DNA of 64,000 nucleotides from Lysobacterales bacterium (GTDB lineage Bacteria > Pseudomonadota > Gammaproteobacteria > Xanthomonadales > SZUA-5): positions 123,842 through 187,841 of the forward strand of contig JALHMG010000002.1 in assembly GCA_022844135.1 (NCBI GenBank). Direction: 5' to 3'. Below are positions 45,082 through 54,506 of this stretch, piece by piece. A program made the position numbers and the translations under genes. A model generated the notes under the pieces. The model made no database searches and was not told the DNA's origin. It worked only from the letters and a program-made list of their open reading frames with translations. Numbering within the stretch: the stretch's first letter is position 1; each line of letters starts with the position of its first letter.

Positions 45082-47184
45082 TCAGGGCACAGCGACCGCG
45101 CCCTTTCGCATCAATTCGTCCGAGGAAACAGCCTTACTCATCCAGAAGCCCTGCGCCATCTGGCAGCCCAGAGACTTTAGCAGCGTGTATTGAGCCGCAC
45201 TTTCCACGCCCTCGCCGACGACCTCCATGCCGAGCGACGTGGCCATCGCGATGATGGCGCTGGCGAGCGCGAGGTCTTCCGGGTCGTTCAAGATATCGGC
45301 GATGAAACTGCGATCGATCTTGACGCCATCGACGCGCGCCCGACGCAAGTGCGAAAGTCCCGAAAAGCCGGTGCCGAAGTCGTCGAGCCAGACCCGCGCG
45401 CCGGACTTGCGAAGCTCCGCCAGCACCGCGAAGGCTTGCGCCTCGTCGTGCATCAAGCTCGACTCGGTCAACTCCAGGTGCAAAAGGCTCGGCTCCAATC
45501 CCGACTCCGCCAGCGCCGCAGCGACTCGCGTCTCCAGCCCGTCGCGTTGGATCTGGCGGCCCGACACGTTCACCGCAACACAGCGCCCTGGTGCGCTGGC
45601 TTGCCACGCCGCAGCATCGCGACAAGCCCGGCGCAAGACGAAATCGCCCAACGCATCGATCAGCCCGGTGGCCTCGGCAACGGGCACGAACAACGACGGC
45701 GGTATCGCGCCGCGCTGTGGGTGTTGCCAACGCAACAAGGCCTCGGCGCCGACGACTTCGCCGGTCTTCAGCACATAGATCGGCTGGTAGGCGATGGACA
45801 GCTGCGCTTTTTCGATCGCCTCGCGGAGTTCGTGTTCGAGCATCAGTCGCTCTTCGGCGAGCAGCGTCAAATGTCCGGCGAAGAAGCGATAGCAGCTCTT
45901 GCCCTGCTGTTTGGCCTGGTACATCGCCAGATCGCCGTGCTTGAGCAACAGCTTGGAGCTTTGCGCGTCGTCCGGATAGACGGTCACGCCGATGCTTGCG
46001 CCTACCAACAACGACTTGCCGCCGACATCGAAGGGACTCTTGAGCTGATGAAGCAGCGCCTGTGCGGCGGTTTCGGCACGCGCCGCAGCCTCCGGGCCTT
46101 CGATCAATGCGACGAACTCATCGCCGCCCAGGCGCGCGAGCGTGATCACCGGGATCAAGCCATCCGGCGGCAATGCGCGATGGAAGCGCGTTGCGAACTC
46201 GGTGAGCACGTGGTCGCCGATGTCGTGGCCGAGCGTGTCGTTGATGCGCTTGAAATCGTCGAGATCGATGAACAGCAGCGCCAGACCGCGCTTGCCGTTG
46301 CTGGCGATCGCGTTCTCCAGTTGTTCGCGAAAACTCAAGCGGTTCGGCAAACCAGTGAGGCTGTCCTGGTAGGCGAGCTGGCGAATGTCGGCGTGATGAC
46401 GGCGCACCCCCTCGCTCATGCGCCCGAAGGCGCGCATCAAGTCGCCCAGCTCGTCCCGGCGAGTGCTTGAGGCCGCGGCGCCATAATGCCCTTGCTCGAT
46501 CTCTTCGGCGCGCAGCGAGAGTTCGCGAATGGGCTGCACCAGACCGCGTGCGATCCACCAGCCCAGCAGCACGATGCTGCCGAGCAGCGCCAACAGGCCG
46601 ACGACGAGCACGCGCGCGGGCGATTCGAGGTTGGCTCGCAAACTACCGAGCGCCTGCGCGGTGTCCTTCGCCACCGCCGCTTCCATGCGCTCGGTGGACA
46701 TCCCGACGCGCACTCCGCCCAGGCGCAGCTCGCCGATCTGCATCGGCGTGCTGGCGTCGAGCAACTTGCCATCCCATTGCACGCGGGGTTCGGCGCTTGC
46801 GACTACCGTTGCAGCAAGCGCATCGTCCATCACTTGCCCGAACTTCGGTATGTCGCCCGAGCCATCGTGGATGACGCGGCCGCGTTCGTCGTAAACCAGC
46901 ACGTATGCCACATCAGGCTGGTCGAGCGCCGAGCGCAGCACCTCGCGCATCGCCAGCAAATCGAAATAGTAAACAGGGTTGGTCAGCGCATCGCGCAAAA
47001 AAGTTGCCAGCTGCGCCGCACGTTCCTCCATCGCCACGCGCGCTGTGTCGCGCAACGTGCGCTCATTCTGGGCCAGCACGTCGTCGACTGCGCTGCGGGC
47101 GCTCTGCCAGGCCGCGATCAGCACCGCAGACCAGACCAGCGCCGTAATCAGCAATCCGCCAATGAACTTGCCGCGCAGACCCAT
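45082..47184 (-). CDS. GGDEF-EAL cyclic-di-GMP signalling protein with periplasmic sensor
   Basis: 700 aa from ATG 47184. A first membrane helix (about 8-28), a periplasmic region to about 180, a second helix, HAMP, then GGDEF (motif LGGDEF) and EAL (motif AEALLRW) domains. EAL catalytic residues appear complete: the VNVSGR asparagine, the LTESSLM glutamate, DDFGTGFS, the VKID lysine, GEGVE and the QG-F glutamine. Both activities may be retained. The gene starts 1 base after the stop of the PhnD-like protein gene, so the two are translationally linked and probably form one receptor unit. Confidence 0.94.
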   Translation of the reverse strand: MGLRGKFIGGLLITALVWSAVLIAAWQSARSAVDDVLAQNERTLRDTARVAMEERAAQLATFLRDALTNPVYYFDLLAMREVLRSALDQPDVAYVLVYDERGRVIHDGSGDIPKFGQVMDDALAATVVASAEPRVQWDGKLLDASTPMQIGELRLGGVRVGMSTERMEAAVAKDTAQALGSLRANLESPARVLVVGLLALLGSIVLLGWWIARGLVQPIRELSLRAEEIEQGHYGAAASSTRRDELGDLMRAFGRMSEGVRRHHADIRQLAYQDSLTGLPNRLSFREQLENAIASNGKRGLALLFIDLDDFKRINDTLGHDIGDHVLTEFATRFHRALPPDGLIPVITLARLGGDEFVALIEGPEAAARAETAAQALLHQLKSPFDVGGKSLLVGASIGVTVYPDDAQSSKLLLKHGDLAMYQAKQQGKSCYRFFAGHLTLLAEERLMLEHELREAIEKAQLSIAYQPIYVLKTGEVVGAEALLRWQHPQRGAIPPSLFVPVAEATGLIDALGDFVLRRACRDAAAWQASAPGRCVAVNVSGRQIQRDGLETRVAAALAESGLEPSLLHLELTESSLMHDEAQAFAVLAELRKSGARVWLDDFGTGFSGLSHLRRARVDGVKIDRSFIADILNDPEDLALASAIIAMATSLGMEVVGEGVESAAQYTLLKSLGCQMAQGFWMSKAVSSDELMRKGAVAVP

Positions 47185-47185
47185 G

Positions 47186-48091
47186 CTACTCAATCTCGCT
47201 GCGCACGCGCCGAACGCCCTTGCGCAACGCGTTCACGCGTGCCAGGGTTGCCGCGTCGATGGCATCGAAGCGCTCGGTGCGCTGGTAAGCGCGTAAGGCG
47301 GCGCTGGCGTCGGCCTGGTTGTGCGCATCCAGTAACAAGGCGCGCAAACGTTCCTTGATCGGCACCGCCAGCCCCGGCCTGACCAGCTCCAGCGCGCGCG
47401 GAAATTCCTCCGAGGTGTGGAATCTCACCAGTTGCTCGGAGGCGCGATGATCGTCGGCCACAAGATCGCTCCAGTCCTGATTGCTGAAGACGGCAGCGTC
47501 GACGAGGCCCTTTTGCACCCAGGTCACCAGATTGCTCTCCGAACGCGCAAAGGTGTATCCCACGAAGTTCGGCGGCGGCCTCTCCAGCGGCGAGCTCTGG
47601 ATCGCCAAGCTCAGGTTGGCATCGAGCAGGATGATGGCCGGCACCAGATAGGCGCTGGTGCTCATCGGATGCTCAAAGCCCAGCGCCCGACCGGGCAAAT
47701 CGTCGATCGAATCGATGCCGCTGTCGCGGCGCGCAAAAAACACGCTGTGGTAATCGTAGAGCCCACCGCGGCGGGCGCGCACCAGGAACTCGGCGCCGCT
47801 ACGATCCTGCAGTCCGATCGCCGCGCCGGCCGTTTCGCTGATCCAATCGACCTTGCCCTGGCGCAGGTAGCTGACCATCTGCTGCGCATCGCGTGCCATC
47901 AGCACGCGGCCATGCACGATGCCCAGATCGCCCATATGCGCGACGACGTAGTTCACCATCGGCCGCATGCTCTCGTAGTGCGCTTTCGGATCGTCGCTGA
48001 TACGGCCTATGACCAGTGTGTCGTGCGCCGATGCTGGCGTCGCAAGCGTCAGGGCAAGAAGCCAAACGGCAAGGCACAATCGCGAGCGCAT
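47186..48091 (-). CDS. PhnD-like periplasmic binding protein
   Basis: 301 aa with a signal peptide (about 1-22, ending PASAH). It has the PhnD/SsuA/TauA-like two-lobed fold: LVIGRISDDPKAHYESMRPM at the N-terminus, the GKVDWISETAGAA hinge and GLVDAAVFSNQDW. No ABC permease or ATPase lies nearby. Its coupling to a GGDEF-EAL gene suggests it presents a ligand, perhaps an oxyanion or phosphonate, to the periplasmic domain of that protein. Confidence 0.88.
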   Translation of the reverse strand: MRSRLCLAVWLLALTLATPASAHDTLVIGRISDDPKAHYESMRPMVNYVVAHMGDLGIVHGRVLMARDAQQMVSYLRQGKVDWISETAGAAIGLQDRSGAEFLVRARRGGLYDYHSVFFARRDSGIDSIDDLPGRALGFEHPMSTSAYLVPAIILLDANLSLAIQSSPLERPPPNFVGYTFARSESNLVTWVQKGLVDAAVFSNQDWSDLVADDHRASEQLVRFHTSEEFPRALELVRPGLAVPIKERLRALLLDAHNQADASAALRAYQRTERFDAIDAATLARVNALRKGVRRVRSEIE

Positions 48092-48268
48092 GAAGCGATC
48101 CGGTAACGTGAATGCGGATTATAGGCTGATGCGCGAGTGGCGCTTCCAGCGATTGCACTGAACACGCGTGCCGTATGCTGCGCGCCCGCTGCCTGGATCT
48201 ACGGCAAAAACCCCGCCGGATGCCGCAGCGCCAACAACCAAAACCACCGGTTTAGGGAGCACTAGCAG

Positions 48269-50143
48269 ATGAATTGGTCGATCGATGCCGCGCGTCAGAC
48301 GTACAGCGTTCCGTATTGGTCGGATGGCTATGTCGATGTCGATGCGCGCGGCGATGTGGTGGTGCGCCCCGAGGGCGAAAGCGGCGCCGCAGTCTCGCTG
48401 CCCGCAGTGATCTCGGCGGCACTGGAAAGCGGCTTGCGTGTGCCCTTGCTGGTGCGGTTCCCGCAGATGCTCAGCCATCGCGTGCAGCGTTTGCAGAGCG
48501 CCTTCGGCAAGGCCATGCGCGAGCGCGGCTATAGCGGCGGCTATACCAGCGTGTTCCCGATCAAAGTCAATCAGCAGCGCGCTGTCGTCAATGAGTTCAT
48601 CGGCAACTCCGGGCCAGGCTTCGGCCTTGAAGCTGGCAGTAAACCTGAGCTGATGACGGTGCTGGCGATGAGCCGCGGCGGCGTGGTGATCTGCAACGGT
48701 TACAAGGACCGCGAGTACATCCGCCTGGCGCTGATCGGCCGCAAGCTGGGGCTGGAGATCTACATCGTCATCGAGAAGGCCGGCGAGTTGCCGCTGGTCA
48801 TCGAAGAGGCGGCAAAGCTGGGCGTCCAGCCGCTGTTGGGCGTACGCATGCGCCTTAAGTCCATCGGTGCCGGCAAATGGCAGAACACTGGCGGCGACAA
48901 AGCCAAGTTTGGCCTGATGCCGCGTCAGTTGCTGGAGCTCTCGCAGGGGCTTAAGGCTGCCGGCTTGACCGATGCGCTCAAGCTGCTGCACTTCCACATG
49001 GGCTCGCAGATTTCCAACGTACGCGATATCGCCGGCGGCATGCGCGAGGCGACGCGGTATCTGGTGGAGATCAGCAGACTCGGCCACACCATCAGCCATG
49101 TCGATGTCGGCGGCGGGCTGGGTGTCGACTACGAAGGCACACGTTCGCGCAGTTTCTGCTCGATGAACTACGGCCTCGATCAGTACGCGCAGGCCATTGT
49201 TACGCCGCTCGCCGAGGCGTGCGCCGAGTTCGGTCTGCCGCACCCGCGTATCGTCACCGAATCCGGCCGCGCGATGACCGCGCACCATGCGGTGCTGATC
49301 ACCGATGTCACGGCGGTCGAACGTATGCCGGAGGGCAACGCGTTGGCCGGGCATGCGGGCGGCTCGTCGGCGTTGCGCCATCTGCGCGAACTGCATGGCG
49401 ATCTCGACAAGCGCCCGTTGCTGGAGATTTACCAGGAGGCGCAGCACTACGCCCAGGAGGGGCAGACCTTGTTCGCCCATGGCGCCATCGATCTCGACGA
49501 GCGTGCTGCGCTCGACGATGTGTATTACGCGATCGTGCATGCCGTCTTGAGCCGCCTGAAGGCCGATCCGCGCGCCAGCGCTGAAACCATCGACGAGTTG
49601 ACCGAGGCGCTGGCGGACAAGTTCTTCGTCAACGCATCGGTGTTCCAGTCGATGCCCGATGTCTGGGCGCTGGATCAAGTGTTCCCGATTCTGCCCCTTG
49701 CCGGCCTCGATGCCCCGCCGCTGCGGCGCGCGCTGCTGGAAGATTTGACTTGCGACTCGGACGGCCGCATCGACCATTACGTCGACTCCGAGGCGCTCAA
49801 GGGCACGATGCCGGTTCATGCGCCGGTCGAGGGCACACCCTATTACCTCGGCGTGTTCATGGTCGGCGCGTACCAGGAAACGCTCGGCGATATCCACAAC
49901 CTGTTCGGCGATACGGACAGCGTCAGCGTGCGCGTAACAGCAGAGGGCTTTGCGCTGGAAGACGCGCGTCAGGGCGACACCACGGACGAGCTATTGAAGT
50001 ACGTCGGCTACGACATCGACCAGCTACGCATGGCCTATCGCGCCAAGGTCGGCGCGCTCAAGCTTGATGCCGGCGAGGCCAAGCGGCTGTCCGAAGCGCT
50101 TGAGGCGGGGCTGACCGGTTACACGTATTTGCACGACGAATAG
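48269..50143 (+). CDS. speA: Biosynthetic arginine decarboxylase SpeA
   Basis: 624 aa, fold III PLP enzyme. The PLP lysine is K99 in SVFPIKVNQQ. Other family blocks are GFGLEAGSKPEL, LKLLHFHMGSQISN and VDVGGGLGVDYEG. It turns arginine into agmatine for putrescine/spermidine synthesis. ATG 48269 has AGGGAG upstream. No speB is adjacent. It is followed by an unusual hairpin array. Confidence 0.96.
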   Translation: MNWSIDAARQTYSVPYWSDGYVDVDARGDVVVRPEGESGAAVSLPAVISAALESGLRVPLLVRFPQMLSHRVQRLQSAFGKAMRERGYSGGYTSVFPIKVNQQRAVVNEFIGNSGPGFGLEAGSKPELMTVLAMSRGGVVICNGYKDREYIRLALIGRKLGLEIYIVIEKAGELPLVIEEAAKLGVQPLLGVRMRLKSIGAGKWQNTGGDKAKFGLMPRQLLELSQGLKAAGLTDALKLLHFHMGSQISNVRDIAGGMREATRYLVEISRLGHTISHVDVGGGLGVDYEGTRSRSFCSMNYGLDQYAQAIVTPLAEACAEFGLPHPRIVTESGRAMTAHHAVLITDVTAVERMPEGNALAGHAGGSSALRHLRELHGDLDKRPLLEIYQEAQHYAQEGQTLFAHGAIDLDERAALDDVYYAIVHAVLSRLKADPRASAETIDELTEALADKFFVNASVFQSMPDVWALDQVFPILPLAGLDAPPLRRALLEDLTCDSDGRIDHYVDSEALKGTMPVHAPVEGTPYYLGVFMVGAYQETLGDIHNLFGDTDSVSVRVTAEGFALEDARQGDTTDELLKYVGYDIDQLRMAYRAKVGALKLDAGEAKRLSEALEAGLTGYTYLHDE

Positions 50144-50168
50144 CGGCATCGGCGGGATTAGCACGATG

Positions 50169-50316
50169 TTGAGAAACGCACTTCCTGTGCGTTTCTCAAG
50201 TCGCGAGTCCGGCGCATGTCCGGACTCGCTCTCCATTGATCAAACACTTACGTGCTTGATCAATGCGCGAACCATCCATGGTTCGCGCTAGCAGGCTGTT
50301 TCTCAACAGCCTGCTA
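50169..50316. repeat. Array of five consecutive hairpins
   Basis: Five separate stem-loops lie end to end: 50169-50199 (13-bp perfect arms), 50203-50229 (10 bp perfect), 50235-50264 (13 bp, one mismatch), 50265-50288 (11 bp perfect, 2-base loop) and 50289-50316 (12 bp perfect). The first begins TTGAGAAA and the last contains TTTCTCAA, so the ends of the array also face each other. It lies between speA and a convergent membrane protein gene. No coding potential. Confidence 0.85.
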
Positions 50317-50339
50317 GACGATCGATTCCTGCCGCACCT

Positions 50340-50711
50340 TCAAACCGGGACCAGATGCCAGGCTGCGAGCCACTGGCAGGCGATGGGCAAGGCGACAAGC
50401 GCGGCGGTGGCCCAGAATCTGGGCCGCCGGTCGCGCGGCGGCGCGAAGGCAATCGCCCGGCAGACCAGCAGTACCGCGATGGTCATGAACAGTTTCGCCA
50501 GAAACTCGGCTCTGTGCGGCTCCATGTGCGCGCCACCCTTGGCGTAGTTGCTGACCCATTGGATTTGGGCCATTACGCCAACCGCGATCCCCATCGCCAT
50601 CAGTAAGCCACTGCCAAGGGCTTCGTCCCAACGATCGCTACGCCAGCGCCACAGTCGGATCGCGCCGCCCACAAGTGCCGAGCCCGCCATCGCAATGACG
50701 AATGTCAGCAT
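50340..50711 (-). CDS. Small integral membrane protein, hypothetical
   Basis: 123 aa from ATG 50711, with about four hydrophobic segments separated by charged loops (RWRSDRWDE, PPRDRRPR). I do not recognise the family. It lies 21 bases after the maiA stop on the same strand and may be cotranscribed. Confidence 0.55.
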   Translation of the reverse strand: MLTFVIAMAGSALVGGAIRLWRWRSDRWDEALGSGLLMAMGIAVGVMAQIQWVSNYAKGGAHMEPHRAEFLAKLFMTIAVLLVCRAIAFAPPRDRRPRFWATAALVALPIACQWLAAWHLVPV

Positions 50712-50732
50712 CGGTCCCACAGCGGCGCCCGA

Positions 50733-51401
50733 TCAACGCGCCACGGGTGCATCGGGTTGCACTTCCGGCGCTGCCGTCTGGAATTTCGGCAACTCCATGC
50801 AGCGCTCGTAGATGCGCACGATCGTCGGGAACGGCTTCATGTCGACGCCGAATCGGCGCGCGTTGTACACCTGCGGAATCAGGCAGCAATCGGCCATGGT
50901 CGGCACATCGCCATCGCAGAACTCGCCGGTCACCGGATTTTTCGACAGCAAGTCCTCGAGCGCGACAAAACCGGCGCCGATCCAGTGCTGCACCCACGCT
51001 TCGCGCTGCGCGTCGGTGATGAAGAATTTTTCCTTCAGATAGTCGAGCACGCGCAGATTGTTGATCGGGTGGATGTCGCACGCGATCAGCTGCGCGATGG
51101 CGCGCACGCGGCCGCGCTCGCGCGGGCTCGGCGGCATCAACATGAAACCTCGGTCCGGATAGGTTTCTTCCAGGTATTCGATGATCGCCATCGATTGGCG
51201 AATCACGCGCTCGCCATCGACCAGTACCGGCACCAGTTCCTGCGGGTTCAACTGATGGAAATGCGTCTGGTGCTGCTGACCGCCGCCGTCGGTCAGATGC
51301 ACGGAGTGATAGTCGTACTTCAGCTCTTTCAAATTCAGCGCGATGCGCACGCGGTACGCCGCACTCGAACGCCAGTAGCTGTAGAGCTTGATCAGGTCCA
51401 T
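50733..51401 (-). CDS. maiA: Maleylacetoacetate isomerase
   Basis: 222 aa, zeta-class GST fold. The glutathione-site signature YSYWRSSAAYRVRIALN is at the start, QSMAIIEYLEETYP follows, and a helical C-terminal domain with CDIHPINNLRVLDYL. It isomerises maleylacetoacetate to fumarylacetoacetate. The next enzyme of the pathway is encoded at 6455-7435; the earlier steps are not in the window. Confidence 0.95.
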   Translation of the reverse strand: MDLIKLYSYWRSSAAYRVRIALNLKELKYDYHSVHLTDGGGQQHQTHFHQLNPQELVPVLVDGERVIRQSMAIIEYLEETYPDRGFMLMPPSPRERGRVRAIAQLIACDIHPINNLRVLDYLKEKFFITDAQREAWVQHWIGAGFVALEDLLSKNPVTGEFCDGDVPTMADCCLIPQVYNARRFGVDMKPFPTIVRIYERCMELPKFQTAAPEVQPDAPVAR

Positions 51402-51493
51402 CGCAGCCCCTCCCGGTCGACCTTGTCATCATAAGGCAGGTCAAGCGCCGACGCTGTCGCTATTCTTCGGCGCCGACCACGCGCCGCACGACC

Positions 51494-52342
51494 ATGACCA
51501 TCGCCCTTGCTACCGCCCTCGAGGCCCGCGACAAAGACGACGATATGCCGCTGTTGTGCGCCGAACTGGCGCGGCGCCGCATGTCCCATGAGGTCGTCGA
51601 TTGGGACGATGCAGCGATCGATTGGCGGCGCTATCGGATGGTCGTGATTCGCTCGACATGGGACTACACCGATCGCTTGCCCGAGTTTCTGGCATGGGCC
51701 GAGCGGGTGGCGGCGTTGACGCGCCTGATCAATCCCGTTGAGGTCGTCCGCTGGAATACGCACAAAGGCTATCTGCTCGATCTTGCCGCGCGCGGCGTTC
51801 CGATCGTGCCGACGACGCTGGTGCGGGCCGGTGAGCCGATGCCGCCCATCGGCGGCGGCGAGATCGTGGTCAAGCCTGCGGTCAGCGCCGGCTCGCGCGG
51901 CACCCGGCGTTTTGTCGGCGATCCTGTGGGCGCACAACGGCACGGACAGGCCTTACTGGAGTGCGGCCGCGATGTGGTAATCCAGCCCTATCTCGACCGC
52001 GTCGATACGCTCGGCGAGACTTCGCTGTTGTACTTCGCTGGCCAGTTTTCGCACGCGATCCGCAAAGGCCCGCTGCTGCCGCCGAATGGCGAACCGACGC
52101 GCGCATTGTTCGCCGCCGAACACATCACCGCGCGTACGCCCAGCGCCACCGAGCTGGCCGTTGGCGCTCAAGTACTCGCGGCGATTCCATTTGCGCCGCT
52201 GCTGTACGCGCGCGTCGATCTTCTGCTCGATGCGTCGGGCGCACCCTGCCTGCTGGAGCTGGAGCTGACCGAACCATCGTTGTTTTTCCAGACCGATGCG
52301 AACGCCGTGGTGCGCTTTGTCGATGCGCTCGCCGCGCTCTGA
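51494..52342 (+). CDS. ATP-grasp ligase of the DcsG/RimK-like group
   Basis: 282 aa. The pre-ATP-grasp part has RSTWDYTDR; the ATP-grasp core includes EIVVKPAVSAGSRGTRRF (ATP lysine) and ends with LLELELTEPSLFF (metal-binding acidic residues). The same order occurs in DcsG, the ligase of D-cycloserine synthesis, and in many uncharacterised bacterial proteins. Carboxylate-amine ligation with ATP is likely; the substrate is unknown. It stands alone. Confidence 0.85.
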   Translation: MTIALATALEARDKDDDMPLLCAELARRRMSHEVVDWDDAAIDWRRYRMVVIRSTWDYTDRLPEFLAWAERVAALTRLINPVEVVRWNTHKGYLLDLAARGVPIVPTTLVRAGEPMPPIGGGEIVVKPAVSAGSRGTRRFVGDPVGAQRHGQALLECGRDVVIQPYLDRVDTLGETSLLYFAGQFSHAIRKGPLLPPNGEPTRALFAAEHITARTPSATELAVGAQVLAAIPFAPLLYARVDLLLDASGAPCLLELELTEPSLFFQTDANAVVRFVDALAAL

Positions 52343-52414
52343 CGGCGCCAGTGCCGCGACGCTGGCGCCGAACAAGCGTCCATAGCGCTCGCTGACGGCT
52401 CGGTCCGGGCCAGC

Positions 52415-53125
52415 TCAGCGACGCCCGAACATCCCCAGCAATCCGGCACCATGCGCCAGCAGATCGGCGGCATCGACATCGCCGTCGCCGTCCTTGTCGA
52501 GCACGTTGCCGAGCACCGCTTGCATCGGGCTCGCCTGCCCGCCCGATATGCGCGACACGTCCTGACCGAGAATGCCCGCCAGGCCGCCGGCATCGAGGCC
52601 GCGCTGTTGCGTCTGCTTGCCCAATGCACCCATCAGCAATGGCGCCAGCATCGCCATCAATTGCGCCGCGGTTCCCGAATCCATGCCGGCCGCGCGCGCA
52701 ACGCCGGTGGCCGCCCGCGGCTGGCTGCCGCCGAACACATGACCCAGGATCGCCATGCCGCTCTCTATCGGCGAGCGCTGCGCCGGTTGGCTGCCGCCCA
52801 TCGCGCCCATCACCGCGCCCATCAAACCGCCCAAACCGCCAGCGCCGCCGAAATTGCCGCTGGCGCCGCCGCCGCTGGATGCGCCGCCCAACAGGCCACC
52901 GAGCAACCCGCCCAGATCTACTTGCTGGTGATCCTTGACCACCGCCCGGTGCAGCGCCTGCGCGCCCTGCGGCGTGCTTGCGTTGCGCTGCATGGCACCC
53001 ATCAACAGCGGCAGCGCCGCCTGGATGCCGCTTTGGGCCTGTTGCGGCGAGACGCCCAACTGCCCGGCCATGCGTTGAATCGTAGCGGGATCCAATTGTC
53101 CCAACAGCTGTTCCAGTGCACTCAC
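52415..53125 (-). CDS. DUF937 (YidB-like) protein with C-terminal EF-hand-like loop
   Basis: 236 aa from GTG 53125, preceded by AGGGAGA with good spacing. Helical DUF937 repeats (ALEQLLGQLDPATIQRMAGQLG ... ALPLLMGAM) are split by a long Gly/Ala/Ser-rich linker. The C-terminus carries DKDGDGDVDAADL, an EF-hand or dockerin-type calcium loop. No signal peptide. Function in the family is unknown. Confidence 0.85.
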   Translation of the reverse strand: MSALEQLLGQLDPATIQRMAGQLGVSPQQAQSGIQAALPLLMGAMQRNASTPQGAQALHRAVVKDHQQVDLGGLLGGLLGGASSGGGASGNFGGAGGLGGLMGAVMGAMGGSQPAQRSPIESGMAILGHVFGGSQPRAATGVARAAGMDSGTAAQLMAMLAPLLMGALGKQTQQRGLDAGGLAGILGQDVSRISGGQASPMQAVLGNVLDKDGDGDVDAADLLAHGAGLLGMFGRR

Positions 53126-53248
53126 ATCGATCTCCCTAGAAATGGCGCCAAGCGCCTGCACGATGATGGCATAGCGATTCGGCGGTGTTCGCAATCTGGG
53201 TGACGAGCGGTGCGGAGCGGCAATCGCCGATGGTCGATGCATTCGGCC

Positions 53249-54436
53249 CTATTGACCAGCCTCATCGGATTGGGGGATCTCGGATCGATCGAGGGCCTGG
53301 CGCAAGTCTGCGATCAACACCTCCGGCGCTTCGAGTCCGATCGACAAACGCACCAGATTCCACGGCACGGGCGCGTTCGGGCGATGTTCGCCAGACAGCA
53401 CCACCGCCATCGGCCACACCAGCGACTCGTGTCCTCCCCAGGACACTGCGAGCAGAAAACACCGCAGCGCATCGCAAAAGCGCTCGACCTGCGCAAGCGA
53501 CTCGCACTTCAGCGTGAACGACAGCAGGCCCGAGCCGCCGCGCATCTGTCGCAGCGCCAGTTCGCGCTGCGGGTCGTCGCGGTGCCCTGGGTAGTAAATC
53601 CGTTCGATTCGCGGATGATCCTGCAAGAACTCGATGACTCGCGCCGTCGTCGCGGCGATGCGCTCCAGACGCACTTCCAGTGTGCGCAGTCCGCGCAAAA
53701 TCAGCCACGCTTCGAACGGCCCCAAAATCGCGCCAAAGGTCATCAGCGGACCTTTAAAAATTTCTTGCAACAGCGCTCTTGGGCCGCACAAAACGCCAGC
53801 GACGACATCGCTATGCCCGTTCAGATACTTGGTGGCCGAATGCGCGATGAGATCGATGCCGAACTCGGCCGGCTTTTGCAGCAGTGGCGTTGCGTAGGAG
53901 TTGTCGCACAAAGTGCGGATACCGCGCGGGCCGGCGAGTGCGGCGATCGCGCCCAGATCCTGCAGTTCCATGGTCAGCGAGTTTGGGCTTTCGAGCACGA
54001 TCAGGCGCGTGTTCGATTGCAGCGCGCGCTCGACGTCGCGCGGGTCGCGCGCATCGACGAAACTCACTTCGACACCGAAACGCGGCAGGGCGTCGCGCAG
54101 CAGCACTCGCGTCCACGCGTAGGGCTTTTGCACCGCCACCACATGCTCGCCGGCGCGCACGCAGCCGAGCACCCCGGCGGCCATCGCCGCAGCGACGGAG
54201 GCGAATACCAACGCGTCCTCCGTGCCCTCTAACGCTGCCAGCTTGGCGCGCAGCATGGCCGTGGTCGGATTATTGCCGCGCGTGTAGAAGTGCGTGTCGT
54301 ATTCGCCCTTGCCCGCGGCCCGCATGGCCGCCACACTCGGGAACGCGAAATTGCTGGTCTCGTAAATCGGCGGCGTCACCGCACCGAAGTGCGCAGCACG
54401 ATCTTCACCCAGGTGATTCAAAATGTGGTTCAACAC
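53249..54436 (-). CDS. Cys/Met metabolism PLP enzyme (cystathionine lyase/synthase family)
   Basis: 395 aa from GTG 54436; longer frames run into the promoter region of the divergent cytochrome gene. Family features are HFGAVTPPIYETSNF near the N-terminus, YTRGNNPT, the PLP lysine in HSATKYLNGHSD, and the late SWGGHESLVWP. Members perform trans-sulfuration or methionine/cystathionine elimination; the exact reaction cannot be told from sequence alone. Confidence 0.9.
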   Translation of the reverse strand: MLNHILNHLGEDRAAHFGAVTPPIYETSNFAFPSVAAMRAAGKGEYDTHFYTRGNNPTTAMLRAKLAALEGTEDALVFASVAAAMAAGVLGCVRAGEHVVAVQKPYAWTRVLLRDALPRFGVEVSFVDARDPRDVERALQSNTRLIVLESPNSLTMELQDLGAIAALAGPRGIRTLCDNSYATPLLQKPAEFGIDLIAHSATKYLNGHSDVVAGVLCGPRALLQEIFKGPLMTFGAILGPFEAWLILRGLRTLEVRLERIAATTARVIEFLQDHPRIERIYYPGHRDDPQRELALRQMRGGSGLLSFTLKCESLAQVERFCDALRCFLLAVSWGGHESLVWPMAVVLSGEHRPNAPVPWNLVRLSIGLEAPEVLIADLRQALDRSEIPQSDEAGQ

Positions 54437-54506
54437 GTTGATTGCCCTTGACTCGATAGGTGGGTGCCTCGTGTAGCATTCGCGCATCGTCGACGGGGCA
54501 ACACCT

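Noticed and set aside
48119-49897. 592-codon minus-strand frame
   Set aside because: Antisense to speA, whose family motifs are unmistakable.
50169-50316. Integron attC sites or an intrinsic terminator series
   Set aside because: No integrase or attC core sequences, and no U-runs after the stems; kept only as an unexplained hairpin array.
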